Below, piece after piece: positions 24,171 through 36,904 of a stretch of 64,000 bases of DNA (position 1 is its first letter; every line of letters begins with the position of its first letter). The DNA lies in contig JAFREQ010000030.1 in NCBI GenBank assembly GCA_025331565.1, positions 6,076,001-6,140,000 on the forward strand, written 5' to 3'. Source of the stretch: Holacanthus passer (lineage: Eukaryota > Chordata > Actinopteri > Pomacanthidae). Under the pieces are notes generated by a model. The model was not told the DNA's origin, made no database searches, and worked only from the letters and a program-made list of their open reading frames with translations. The position numbers and the translations under genes are program-made.

Positions 24171-26094
24171 AGACCTCCTTTAGCTGATATTCTGAAATGT
24201 CTAAATGTCTGAAGGAGAACACTGTGCCACCTTGAGACCACAAATGCAAAAATGTCAAGATTTAAACCAATTAGTGAAAGCCTTCCAGTGGCGTCCCCAT
24301 GCTTCCTGGAGGTGTACTCAAACCTTGTCAGTCTTTAGTGTACATAATATGGACATCTGGACTACGTTTTTTTCTGCAACATGGCTTTGACATTTGTATT
24401 AACAAATGAAATATTTTTATTTTCCGCCAGGGCATGACATTTTTTTTAATCTTTAAATGGTGTCAGCGTAATCACTGTGCATGCTTAACTGATTCTAAGA
24501 GCTGCAGGTAATTACAGAGATCAAATCTTTGATAAGCTCCGGTGCCATTTATATCACTCTGTGGCACTTCAAATTGTTGGTTGACGCAGATGCCCAGTCT
24601 GCAAACTCACCATTTAACCTCTGCACCTGTGCAGGGTGGCAAAATTAACAAAACTAGGAAGTATAACATTAAGTAAATCAGTATGTTTGTGCTATTTTGT
24701 GAAACTCCTAAGAAATGTAAAGGGGAAGTGTTGTTGTAGCACAAGGACTGGTTCAGGGCTTATGCATATCCAACTTCTGTAATAATAATAATAATCAATT
24801 TATTCAAGCTACAACCAAATCACATTTGGAGAGAGGATCACATTACATAAACAGAGGCACTTAGCGAGATCAGAAGCTCTTTGCCCATTCAGTAGCTCCA
24901 CCAACACTTAGCCAGTGAGGCAAACTGCAGGGACACTGACCTTTGTAATGCTGTCATAAAAAAACAGACTTCATACCCAATTAACCGAGCGGTGCTTCAC
25001 AGAGAGGCATCTTTGCCTCCCTCTGCATCAGTTGCAATATGAATAACATATGAGCAACAATCCCCCGCTCAACAAATTACAATTTTCTCTTTTACTTATT
25101 CATGCAATTAAGTAATCATTATTCACAACACTTGGACAAAGACAATATGTATTAGGAGTGATCTCTGTATCCCACACAACCGTGAAGATCCCCCATGAAA
25201 CCTGCATGAATACTCACTCTTTGAAAAAAGGTATTTGATTTACTTATGATTTTATGCTCGCAGATGGAAATCATAAATATGCATCACCCACCTCATGTCA
25301 GAGCTGTTAGAGAGGCCGGCATTTTTGATCAGTTAGAACTGCAAGCCTAAGGCTATTTGTCATTAATTCAAAGCTAGAATATTTATTATTGTTTTGTATT
25401 GAGCTAAAGGGTGCCAAAAGAAGAAAGGAAAAAAATCCCTGTCATTGTGATTGCCACTTAAGACTAGTTTGAAATCATCAAGGACAACGCTTACTCAGAG
25501 TACAGTTCACAGCTTTGTTGTGAGTGGTTGACTAAAGCAGGACAGCTCACTCACAATGACTATGTCCACTAAGACACGCTGAATGTTTGAGTCTGGACAC
25601 CCAAAAAGAAGCACAGGAATACAGATGGACAACACGCAGGATGACCCCCAAAATCCTGCAAGAAGACAAATTCTTGTGCGTTCCTGTACCAAAACAGAAA
25701 TGGACATCACCTAAGATAGTGTCTTGCTAATCCGTCTTATAAATCTGCACATAAAAGGCAATGAAACTGAGGGAAAGGCTAAATTGGATTAACTCTGCAG
25801 ACAGCTGGAGGCCACTGCACTTTGTACGAGTACAGTAACACTCTTTGCACACCACACTATTTAACCATTTGCTCACCATTTTGAACCGTGTAGGTGACTG
25901 TCAAATACGCTACAAACTGCATTAATGAATTTTGGCCACCTACAGCAGAACAAGCTCAAAAACCAGATACACTCAGTGTCTGCTTTATTACATCAGTACA
26001 GTCTGCTGAATATCAACACTGTCCTGCCATTAATCTTATTTTTATGATGACTGTAATATTCCATTTTTGTCGACTCTGTCATAGAGACACCTAA
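24171..26094. other. Intergenic, no gene recognised
   Basis: Includes a short (TAA)n run at about 24780-24796. Bases 24440-24600 and 25220-25400 contain dense homeodomain-like taat motifs in balanced sequence and are listed as candidate conserved non-coding DNA. Confidence 0.45.
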
Positions 26095-26265
26095 GTTGCT
26101 CCCTATGGACAACCTGGAGCCTTGTGTGGCAGCTTTGTGTGTGAGTGTGAATGGGTGAATGAGTGGCCACTTGTGAACATGCTTCGTCTGTTAGGGTAGA
26201 AAAGCACTGTTTAAGGTCGTTGGTAGTGAACGTGTTAGTAAAAAATGGATTGCTTGCACATCCAG
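26095..26265 (+). repeat. Teleost dispersed repeat ending in 'gtagaaaagcactgtttaag'
   Basis: Contains 'gtgtgtgagtgtgaatgggt', then 'gaatgagtggccacttgtga' and 'gtagaaaagcactgtttaag'. These are the blocks of a common teleost repeat whose consensus ends in a 'gtagaaaagcgctatataag'-like tail. Likely the complementary-strand relative of 16890-17080. Confidence 0.55.
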
Positions 26266-29200
26266 CCGACGTCAAGTTTCAAGCAATTTTCTCTTAGCTC
26301 TATTTTGTTCTTCCTGAGAGTTCTTTAGGCCCTTCAGTGTAAAGACGCTCCAATATCTTCACCATCTAGTTGATAACTTTGTCTGAGTACAGGTACAAAG
26401 CTACACAGATCAAAGGGCATAGCGTAGTCAGGTGATCATTCTCTGTGATTTTGTGATTATCAGCAGCACCTTTCACATGACACACAGGCATTTGATGCTA
26501 ATGCAACTATTTCCTGAGTGTCACCATCAAATGACCCAGATGTCATAACAGAATGAGCCCAGTTGGGACTTGTCAGTCGTAACACCAAAATCAGAAATAT
26601 AATCAGTCCAATAACTGGAATATGAGCTCAGTCGTCCTGTGTTTTATTATCAGCATCACTGATGAATCCCAGGAGCGGATATCCTGCTAGATTTGATATT
26701 CCACAAAAGTAAAACCGCTGCAGTGTCAAGCTTCACAGTCAATACTTATCAGTTGTGCATAAATGTATAAATATGACACCAAGATAACAGCAAAGTTGTT
26801 GTTTCAAATAATTAGTTTAATCTCACTGGCGGAGCCTCAGGCAAGGATCCTGTGCTGTGAATGGAAGGTCACGGAGGCCAATTAGAGGGTTCAGCTCGGC
26901 TGCAGAGATAGATGAGGCAGATATATCAGATGCAGAGAGTCTAACATCAATATGATTGCTCTATCTTGATAATAATTTAGATATTTGGATTAGCACTAGC
27001 CTTTAAAATAACCCATTAAAAGATAAGTATACGGGATACTAAGGCATTTGGTAAGTTTGATTACTTTTAAGAGGGCTAAATGGATTGAAACTTATTAAAG
27101 TCTTTAATCAAAAAGTACTTCATAAAGCAGATTATATATCTGAAAGTGAAAAACACTTCACTCTGTTGCTTTAGCCAGCGGATAACAGCCATCTTTTCAT
27201 TTCTGACTGACATATGATAAATATGGTGAAATATGATAATTTGGCTCCCATAAAAACAGGGATGATGCACTAAGTGAAGCTGTCAGAAAGAGCCTCTCTT
27301 CAGCAACACAAGTCACGAGTCCTGTTGCCACATCCTGACAGTTCTAAAACTCTTTGTTGAATTGTGATCCCCCGATGTATTGCGACAGCATCTGTGCTTT
27401 CATTTTCAATTTTACCAGCTCCAAAGGCCCATATGGAGACTGTCTGAAGCTATTGTGTCACTTTGTATGCAGGTCTTTCAGCTCTTTACACTGCTACTTG
27501 GGTTTCATCCTTGCGCCTTGTTGCTTGCATGCAGATGCATTAGCAATTTATTTTGAAATGTGAATCTTTTCTTTTGCCAGAATGATTAAAAGATTGGCTT
27601 GACTTTGTGTTGTCGACAATCTCAAGACAGTGCAGCACGGGTTGATTTCTAATGTGAAATACACTGTAATCCCATTCAGCTGGGCCATTGGAGATAAACA
27701 CTGCAAGACGTGCCTTGAGGTTTATTTATTCCCCCATAAACTTTGAGTTTAGAGGTAGCAACAACAATCAAGTGAAAGTAGAGTCTGGCTTCTTCTGGAG
27801 TATGCACCTCTGCAAAGTGAAAAACCTTGAAATAAGGTTACACCCACCAGTGCATACTCTGCATAGCAATACATGAGAGAGACCCAGCTCAGTGATGTTT
27901 AACACTGTTTGTAGGAAACATTTTAACATTGCTGTGTGGGTCTTTTTGTGCAATATTTCTTTGGTGCGTGAAATTTCATCTTTAAAGTGGAACAAGGAAG
28001 TTTATTTGCAAACTGATGGATGTTTACAACAGACACTTTTACCACTCACCTTCATTTCTCTTCCAAATAATTTTGGCTACCAGGGGGGTTTGTTACAACC
28101 TATTTAACCAATCAGACTTATTTTTAGCAACATCTCCATGTTCCAAGATCTCAGCAATTACTTTAGTGACTACAGTGTTATCATAACTGGTGGAGCCTAA
28201 AGCTGGGAACATGAAAATGAAAACCAAGCTGTAATAAATCTCAGTTTTCCCTTACATCCTTGTGGTTCTATTGCTTCTTGCACAACAAAGCTGTACTGTA
28301 ACTTTGTGCTGCGGTTAAAACGACTGGAGTCACACTGATTCTTCTTTTCTTTGGCCAATGATGTCCGAGCTAGTTTAGCTAAGATTACGTAGTAAAAGAG
28401 TTAAAGTTGGGTGAGCATTACCACCCAATATTCATTTAAGTGATGAGTATCAGTTCAGTTGCCAACATGTACAATAACAGCTTCATAAAGTGATAATACT
28501 GTAAGAATAATATCCCAGTGTTGTGTCTACAGTCTTTACACATTGTTTCAAACCAGTCGATACAGCTTTCCCTGTAAATGTTCATTAGATTAACATAGAC
28601 ATAAAGTCTGGGATGTGTGAACATCTACAGTTTAACAACAACTGAATAAACTTCATCTGCAGGTTCTATGTGATGTGGCGAAAAAGTCCAGAACAATTGC
28701 AGACGTGGACCTTGATTGAGGATGGTGATGGGATTGAGTTAAATGCCAGTGGCAGGAAATAGAAGAATCTTCTTTTCACTTATTTACAACAAAGATGTAT
28801 TGCCCAGCATATAAATGGCCGACAAATTATGACAAATCATGATGATGAAACTCACCATCCACAAAGATTGGATGATTTTTTTCTGTTAAGAAGCCCAAAA
28901 AGCAAGATATCATTGCTGCAAGAGCTTAGAGACTCATTTGCTGTCCAGAAAGAAAACAAAGTAGAACATTATAAATAGTATATTTTAGCCTTGGACTTTT
29001 TGTGCATTGTTCCTGTTCAAAAAAAAGATTCTTCATATTTCAGAATTTCACTTCACAGACCTGTTTGTTAAGGCTTTAATTCTCAGAATAGTAGATGAGT
29101 GACAATCCTGGAGGCCATCTGACCTGCAGACTCATGCAGTGTTGATTACTGTCATTGTCAGACTGTTTACTCTTTGATGTAGTCAGATATAATTATATAC

Positions 29201-31179
29201 ATGTCATGTCAGGCTGGTTTGAGAACTTAAAATGTTATCTGTCACTTTGTTTCATCCTAACTTGAGGCTTAAGTGAAATGAAAATCAAGTGATGTGATTC
29301 CTTATACATCAAATGTATCTATGGAAGGTCTTTATGAGGTTATTTGCATGGGAATCATTTAGAACCAAACTCATTTTAAAGGGCGACTGCAAAAGGAATG
29401 AAACTAAATAAATGGTGGTTAAAGGAGGCTGCAAATGTGGTGGGAATGGAGATGCGTGGCAGACACCTGCTCGAGCCAGTAAATGGAAAAAGACAGCTGG
29501 TGTTTCCATTTCTTGATTGTGTAAGTTATAAACTCCTTAGGATTGGGCCAATGTTGTCTCTTCACCTTGCAATTTTCAATTTCATTTTTTTTTTAAAGGG
29601 ATGTTTATTTTCTTTTTGATGAAAATGATTTACATAAATAACAAACACTGTGAGAAGAGTGCAGATGCTGTGTGCTACAGAATTACATGAAAGAATAATG
29701 ATGAAAGACATCAGGCCCTAATGAGGCATCTGGAATTGCATATAAAAAGGCAACCTGGTGTATTCCTTGGCTCCCTGGGAAATTGTGCTTGTCCTTGATG
29801 CCTTGTGCCTCGCTGAAAGGATGGATGCTGTGATTTGGGTGCCAAATGGGAAGGTTTGTTTCTTTTTGAGCTGTATTTTTGCCTATAAATTCTTCTATGA
29901 CTTCAAGTACAGAAAACTCATCAGGCAGCGTGAGACCAGGCTGAGATGCTTCACCGTGAACTGAAACTTTAATTTACATTTCGTCATGAAATGCACCGGC
30001 AATGAGATTTGTTTCACCAAAAAAACTGGGAAACCGACAGTGAGATTGGCTTTCATACAGCTGGCTGTATAGAAGAAGGCACCAACAATTGTCCAAAGCA
30101 CGTGATTGAGCGTGAGTGCCAGTTTTATAGCCTGTGTTGGTTATTTATGGTGACTCAAACTAACAGCAAGCAACAGGGTTAGAGCTCCTCACACGCCTAT
30201 GCTGCAATCTGGCAAAGATTAAATATCAGTTTAAAGGTCAAATAAGCTTGATTTTCACTCTGACTCAGAACAAAACGTGTCTCACAGGAGCTTAGTAGGC
30301 AGTTGAATTAATTACCAAAAAGGTCTCGCAGATGAAACTGCTCCTCCGATGAAAGTGCTGTTTGAATGGATTGGCCAAAATCAGCTCATAAAACTGATTC
30401 TGTAACCATTTAACTCTCTGCATCCCCGTCTGTGTAACAGGTGCCAGATATTGTACCACAGAGTAAAACTGCTGTGAAATCTGGTGTGGATATTCATTGT
30501 TCCCAAAGGAACATTCCCACATTTCTTTATGTCTGTCTGCCCTTTCTTCCAGCACCACCATGAGCCCCAAATTTCCACTTGTACTCATAATGTGTCATTA
30601 TGAAAAAAGATAGAAATTACTCATTCATGCTCCAAAGAATTCCAACCCACTCCTTTGCACCATCCTTTTCACCTACAATATTGAAAACCAATAGCTAAAT
30701 TTCTATGAGCTTTCTGTGTTGTATGGGTATTCATGTTATTGTAAATGTTTGTGTTGAACCCCTGACCCTTTCTTTAGCAACACCATTGACCCCAAATTTC
30801 CACTTGCATACAATATGTCTCATAATCAAATTGTCATATTGTATTTCAAACCCCAGTGTTGCATCAAATGGAAAATGTCTTGTGCAACATGAAACTTTTG
30901 GTATCTTTCTATCACAGAATATAGCATTTCAAATAATGATTTTTTTTTGGATGAATTTGTTTTTTATTAACTCCGCTTTGCCACCTACACACAACATGCA
31001 TTTGCATAATGGACCTGCCAGTGAGTCAAGTGGGATCAAAAAGGGCTCGAGAACCAGTAAAACATTTAAGATCTTTTGATGACTGACGTGCAACAAAGAA
31101 GGTCGTAGATGCCCCGGGTTTTAGGATGTTTTCGGTGTGATCATGCAGTAACTTGCTCTGATAGAATAAAATGCTGTAT
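26266..31179. other. Intergenic, no gene recognised
   Basis: 4.9 kb of mostly AT-rich DNA. No open frame carries a recognisable domain. A diverged direct repeat pair ('gccccaaatttccacttg' near 30563 and 'gaccccaaatttccacttg' near 30788) lies about 225 bp apart. Confidence 0.5.
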
Positions 31180-31412
31180 TTGAAGGAATAGTTCAAGACT
31201 GGGAAATAAGCTTTGCTTTCTTGCCAACAGTTAGAAGAGAAGATGAATAGCACTCTCATGTACGCGCTTTAAGTATTGTATGATGTAATATGTATGATGG
31301 TGTGATGATATGCAAGAACCAGGAGACAGTGGCATCGACCTTCTCATCTAACTCTTGGCAAGAAAACGATTAAGCGCATTTCTGAAAATGCGGATGAATA
31401 ATTCCTTGAAGT
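31180..31412. mobile_element. Short MITE with ~75-bp terminal inverted repeats
   Basis: The left arm begins gaaggaatagttcaagactg and runs through 'gctttcttgccaacagttag' and 'aagagaagatgaatagcac'. The right arm is its inverted copy: 'gaccttctcatctaactctt', 'ggcaagaaaacgattaagcg', then 'gaataattccttgaa'. The arms match over roughly 75 bp with about 80 bp between them. I recognise this as a common teleost non-autonomous element with consensus ends AAGGAATAGTTC. A central fragment of the same family lies at 59155-59330. Confidence 0.8.
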
Positions 31413-33689
31413 TATAATCTCGACATACAGGCTTGGTTTCTTGTCCTCATTATCTTGCTACAGCCAAAGTTGTTTTCTAAAAATGAAATTCTGATGTGGC
31501 AATCATCTGTAACAAAGCTTGTAGTGTCAAGTTCAGTTACGTCGGGATCACAAGAAAACAAATATTGTGAAGTCGAGTTCACAGATGCTTGATAATGAGG
31601 CAATATAAAGAGAAAAACTCCCATGGCCTCTTCTATCACCTCTCATAGTGATATCCACACAGTCTCCTTCCCCCATTAGCTGTCAACTAACCACTTGGTG
31701 ATGCTTAATGGTAATCTCATTCATGTTATACATTTATTTATGATTATAAAAATATTCACGATAGTGGCTTTAAGAATGATTTTTTTTAAATGTGCTATAA
31801 AAGCTAGTAAATGAATTGGTAAAGTTTCTCCTTGACACCTCGACAGGGACATTTTGTCATCAATTAACGTTTCCTTTTGAGCACATTCCCACAAATATAC
31901 CACTTTTAAAAACTAAGTGAAATACATGGATGTCAGGAATCTTTCAACAAAAAAAGGTGCTAAATGAAAATTAATTAGTCTTTTGAGTTATCACCATGGT
32001 TGTACTGATAAGAAAGACACAGGGCCTGAATTGGTAATTTATGTCAGTGCTCGAACGATGCTGCTGGGTCAGCATTCCCATTTCCATTTCATCAATAGGG
32101 TGCCTCACATATTTTACTAGGTGATTTGTTCATTAAGATGAGAATGGGCTGCTGCTTTCTGGAGGTAAGTACCCACTTCAAAGCACCTGGAGACACATAT
32201 CAAGATGAACAGCTGAGATAAACATAAAACTTCCTGAGCTGTTTTAGTTGCACTGGGAGGGAGACAACACTTGAAAAAAGCAGTTTGGTGCAATAATTTG
32301 TATGCCTGGTTACCTGCAGACTGCTAAACAGAGCGGAGGCTTTGCTTCACTCTCACTTTCCCTGCGCTTATGGGAATAGACAGAACATTTATTGAGTTCA
32401 TTTTGGGATATTTCTGATTTATAACCTGCTCAGTATTGTCACATATTTATCCCTTCAATAGCAAAGCCTCATCTTGGCTCTGTGGTGAAATAGTTATTTC
32501 TGTTGCAGTTTCTCACGTTTTTTACCCCCCTTCTGCTAAATGACTATGGATTCCTAGTCACTTCATCAACCTCCATTAACATACCAGGAGAATTCTTAAT
32601 GGGACTGGAATTACTCCCAATAACTTTAACGCATAGCAGGTCACTCCACTCTCAGGGCACAGCAAATTAAAAATTCAATATCTAGTCCCCTCCTCTAATT
32701 ATTCCCCCAGTGGAGCTGGATCTCTGCAACAACAACCGAGAGAGCGAGAATATTTAGTGTTCCCAGCAATTATCTACATCATCATGAATCTTCTCCCAAT
32801 CAGCATTTAATTACACTATTCATAGTCTGGGCAAATAAAATGATGCACAAGGCACTAAAAGTGTGTTCACGCTGCGAGCGACACCATCAACAGACCATTG
32901 GAAGTCCATTTGTTTCCTGCAGAATCGAGCGAGCGGTGAGAACAGTCGTCAACTTTGTCAGCTGGGGAAAAGTTTGTTGTTCCTATACCAGTGTGAATCT
33001 GCTTGAACAATACTTTCAGCCTGACAAGTGCACAGCGGATGAGAAGTTGATTATGGTTGTTTAAAGCTTCCGACTTCTCCACTGGGCTCATGTGGAAAGC
33101 TGTCTTTTCTTTTAGTGCTATTTTTTTGTGTCCTTGCAAAAGGCCTATTATTGGACGACTGAAATGTAATGGAACTGCAGAAAATTAGCTGGAAAGACAA
33201 GTGTAAAGAGGCATTCCACCAATTTTGAATGTCAAGTCAATTTAAAATTTATGAGGAGTTCTACTCAACCTGTGATAACAGGTATATAATGTGTTTTGTA
33301 GCTCTGAGAAGCAGAGTAGAAGTTTATGGTGCGTCACAACAACTACTACTACAAAGTTTAATTCCAAGAGGCATGAATGAGGACTTAAGTGATTAATTTT
33401 TATTGTGGTTTTAAAAATCTCTCATTTACGTGGTTTAGTATTGTTTTTTTATGGTTCATTTTTATGATGCATCTTGTTGCTCTTTCTACTCTTTATAGCA
33501 CTTTTATAAAGCTTTTTAAATTAAAGTGTTTTTAAGTATGCCACATCAAATAATCAAATAAGCAGATTTGGGGTTAAAGCCTCTTCTGCACAACCCAACC
33601 CCCCTTCCAAACTCAGGATATCATGGCATTTGACCTTTCTTTTTATCATTTTCTTGTAGGACATGCAACATTATCATGCATTTGGAGTC
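31413..33689. other. Intergenic, no gene recognised
   Basis: No convincing gene. Bases 32560-32830 look like a candidate conserved element (see findings). Bases 32845-33110 carry a 74-codon frame (32840-33064) in comparatively GC-rich sequence that may be an unclassified repeat ('gtgtgttcacgctgcgagcg'). Confidence 0.5.
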
Positions 33690-33865
33690 ATGTTTCTCTT
33701 CACTGGATGATGGAAAGTCTGATATCTATTCTGCTTCTAGCTCTGCTTTGGACTCCACCAACTCCTAAGAGAAATATCTGGCTCTTTAGCTGCAAAATGC
33801 TCCACCTGTTCACTTGCTAGTTGCTACGTTTGTCAGCTGTTTGGTACTGGGCATGCTGGAAACAA
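33690..33865 (-). repeat. Teleost repeat family B, second - copy
   Basis: Carries 'gctgcaaaatgctccacctg', 'tgtcagctgtttggtactg' and 'ggctctttagc' in the order of the copy at 18334-18640. More diverged than the other two. Confidence 0.6.
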
Positions 33866-34155
33866 GGCTCACATAAGTGATGAGGGTGAACAAACACTTT
33901 AAAGCTGAGTCAAACCGACTGTGACTCAGCCTAGTCTTGGGAAACAAACTGTGAGTCCAAATCTGAGTCAGTTCTGGCCCGTACTTGGCTGTCAGGCCAT
34001 TTTGGCAGTGTGGACCAGGACCAATTTAGGCTGACAGATCCAGTTAGCAGTACATGGGCCAATTTTGGCTCCTGGAGTGGGACCAGTGTACTTGAGCTGA
34101 TTCTGGCACGTCATTCATCACGAGTCTGGGTTGAGTCCTGCAATCTGGCATGCCG

Positions 34156-34246
34156 GATTTAGGCTGCTGTTGGTCCAAGCTATTTTGGGGTTGTAGGATA
34201 CTACAATCTTTGATTTAGGCTGCTGTTGGTCCAAGCTATTTTGGGG
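34156..34246 (+). repeat. Exact 35-bp direct duplication
   Basis: The 35-base unit at 34156-34190 (begins gatttaggctgctgttggtc) recurs identically at 34212-34246, giving a 56-bp period with a 21-bp spacer. The region around it (33930-34190) also repeats loose 'ttttggc' and 'gagtc' words, hinting at a decayed tandem array. Confidence 0.85.
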
Positions 34247-35929
34247 ACAAGGGGACTTTATTATTGCAGTTGTCCAGATAATTTTGCGACCAGACAAGTC
34301 AGTAGGTGCAAATTATCCTTAAAATCAAATTAAAGGTGTAGGAGTCAAGGTCTTTGACAGGGCTTAAGTGTTACACACCTGACCAAAACTCTCTTCACTC
34401 TGTCCTGTTTTATACATTCATTACAAATGTAACTGTAGTGTAATGTAACATTTAATTGTATATTGAATAGATGTATTGCTAGAGAGAGGCAGATAATTGC
34501 TGCATTGCATCGCCTAAAAAATAGGACCCATACGTGAGCAGGTGGCAAGGAGGAAGCATGTACTGAATAAGACATAACATGTCAGCCCTCAGTCACACAT
34601 TGATGGTGAAACATGCTTTGAATAGAGAGAGCTTTGGAATGTGACAGAGGTGTAGAAAAGATTGTGGTGGTGGGATGCATTAGGCAAATTCATTTCAGGG
34701 ATGTCAAGGAATGTTTGAGCAGAGACAAAGTCACCAGAAAATTCAACATCAGAAAGAGACTTTTATTCTTGCAAATGAGAGATCTGGCAGGAGGCTGGGG
34801 TTTATAGTGGTGTTCAGGGCTCTGTCAGCTGTGATTTATAGTTCACTTCATGAAACCATTCTTGTTTTCTGTGATGATTTAATGTCTGTATGTTAAACTT
34901 TATGTAGAGAATACTGTGAATGCAATGGCACCAGTTATGTCTCTTTGCCCTGTGACAGGATTTCTACTTGTTGGGATGCAGCTTTGCTGCAGCTTCCATC
35001 ACAGATGTATTTTCCCAAGCTGGGATTTTACACCCCTCCCCCACCCCGTCTCTCCCCCCGGAGACAACCTGCCCCTGCTCTGAAATGTGACAGATGGAGG
35101 TGTGCATGGACTGCAGTCAAACACTTGGAAGCGGTCGATCATAGAAACAACTGGTGCAGCTGTGTGGTGGGAATGTGCCCCTGCAACGTCAGTGGTTGTC
35201 TTTATTATCTTGAGCATTTTCACATTTGATCTGGCTTTTTTACCTTAAGTAAATGAATTTAAAAATAAATACTTTGTTTGCTGCACTGGGATGTGTAGTA
35301 TTTTATTGGCTGTTGTAGTGAATTCTGCATGGCCACTAGCAGCTGGACATCAGTTTGGGCTGGCAGATGATGTCTCTTTTATTCATGGCTCGTATTAGTC
35401 TGCATGTACTTAGTTGAGGCACGTCTGGGATTCCGGCGCTAACATCATTTCATTTAGATTATACTTAGTTGCTATGCTCCACTGAAACTGATACTACTAC
35501 TACATGATATCTCGCTTTCATTTAATAAAATTTTCATCCCTAAAAAATGTTGACATTAGCAGTAACAGCCTGCCTATATGGATGAGATAAGTCAGGACGC
35601 TGAAAAGTCAGTGCTTGCTGTAAACAGTGTCTCCAAATCTCCTCTTTATTGGATGTCTGGAGGTGGTGATGGGTTGTGGTCCATGACAGGAGATTGTAGT
35701 CCAGTTCTTCCAACATTACACTAAGAATTTTTTATCTTACTGTCCCTCATTAGTTTTATACTCAGGCTGGAAAAGTGGCATTGCCCTGGCCTCCAGCATC
35801 ACCTTGGGTACCACCAAGGAATTGTGGAGTTATATTTCATCAATATTTGTCTTTTAACTCTTTAACCCTATGTAACACTGATGTGTTTTTCTGACAAGAA
35901 CTTAGTAAAAGAGTTCATAATCCTTCCAT
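34247..35929. other. Intergenic, no gene recognised
   Basis: No family motif in any frame. Bases 34945-35229 hold a 94-codon frame with a Pro/Arg-rich stretch on a locally C-rich patch that I regard as chance. Confidence 0.5.
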
Positions 35930-36480
35930 GTTTGCTTCTCTGCACTGGCTCCCTGAAAAATCCAGAATAGAATTTAAAATCCTTCTCCTCGCCTACAAAG
36001 CTCTTAATAGTCAGGCACCATCTTATCTTAAAGAACTCAAAGCACTCTAACAGAGCACTAGGCTCCCAGAATGCAGGGTTTCTTTTGGTTCCTAGAGTCT
36101 TTAAAAATAGATTTGGAGCCAGAGCCTTCAGTTATCAACCTCCTCTCCTGTGGAACCAGCTCCCAGTCTGGGATCGGGAGGAAGACGCCGTTTCCACATT
36201 TAAGAGAAGGCTTGAAACTCTTTCTCTTTAGTTAGTTTTATAGTTAGGGTTGGTTCAGGTGAGCCTGAACCATGCCTTACTTATGCTGCTATAAGCCCAG
36301 ACTGTCAGTGGATTTCCCATGATGCACTAGGCTTCCTCTCTCCTCCTTTTCCTCTCTACTTGTATGCATTCATATCCCATCAATGCATTTTTACTAACTC
36401 AACATCCTCTCTCTCCCATAGTTTTGTTTCTCGTCTCTCTCCTCTCTCCCTCTGTCTCCTTCTGCAGGTATTTCCTTTCT
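35930..36480 (+). mobile_element. CR1/L2/Rex-group LINE, 3' end
   Basis: With stops and shifts the + strand reads SLHWLPEKSRIEFKILLLAY, KALNSQAPSYLKEL, then VEPAPSLGSGGRRRFHI-type sequence and a terminal LETLSL. LHWLPV..RI.FK.LLLTYKALN..AP.YL followed by W..LP and F...LKT is the standard end of the ORF2 protein in the jockey-related LINEs of fish. The following 'gaaccatgccttacttatgc' and 'cccatgatgcactaggcttc' match the abundant 3'UTR of such elements. Severely 5'-truncated and non-functional. Confidence 0.8.
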
Positions 36481-36904
36481 CGATTGCCTATTACAGCCGG
36501 TGGATTGATTTCTATGTGAAGGACTTGGAACCTTTTTCTGGAACAATCCAAAGGTCGTGACATAACATTTAACAGGAGAGATGTTGTTTTGCCATATTTT
36601 ACTGTTACAAATGTGTTGAATTCAATTCAATCACAAGAAGTAGTTAATCCTTATTTTAAGCTAACATAAAGTTAAGTGACTGTCCTGATAATAATTAAAA
36701 TAATGGTAGCTTATGCCAGGTAAACATTAATGTTTTGTCCAGGTTTCATCAGCAATCATTAATGTATAGCTAGTTTTCCAAAATGTTTCAGATCTCTTTA
36801 AGCAGCACCGTGCCTTCACTTGTGCTGGGAATTTGCTTGAACTTGAACACTATTTGCATGGACGTGAAGCCTACAAGTACTTGAGAGAAGCCTGGACAAC
36901 AACA

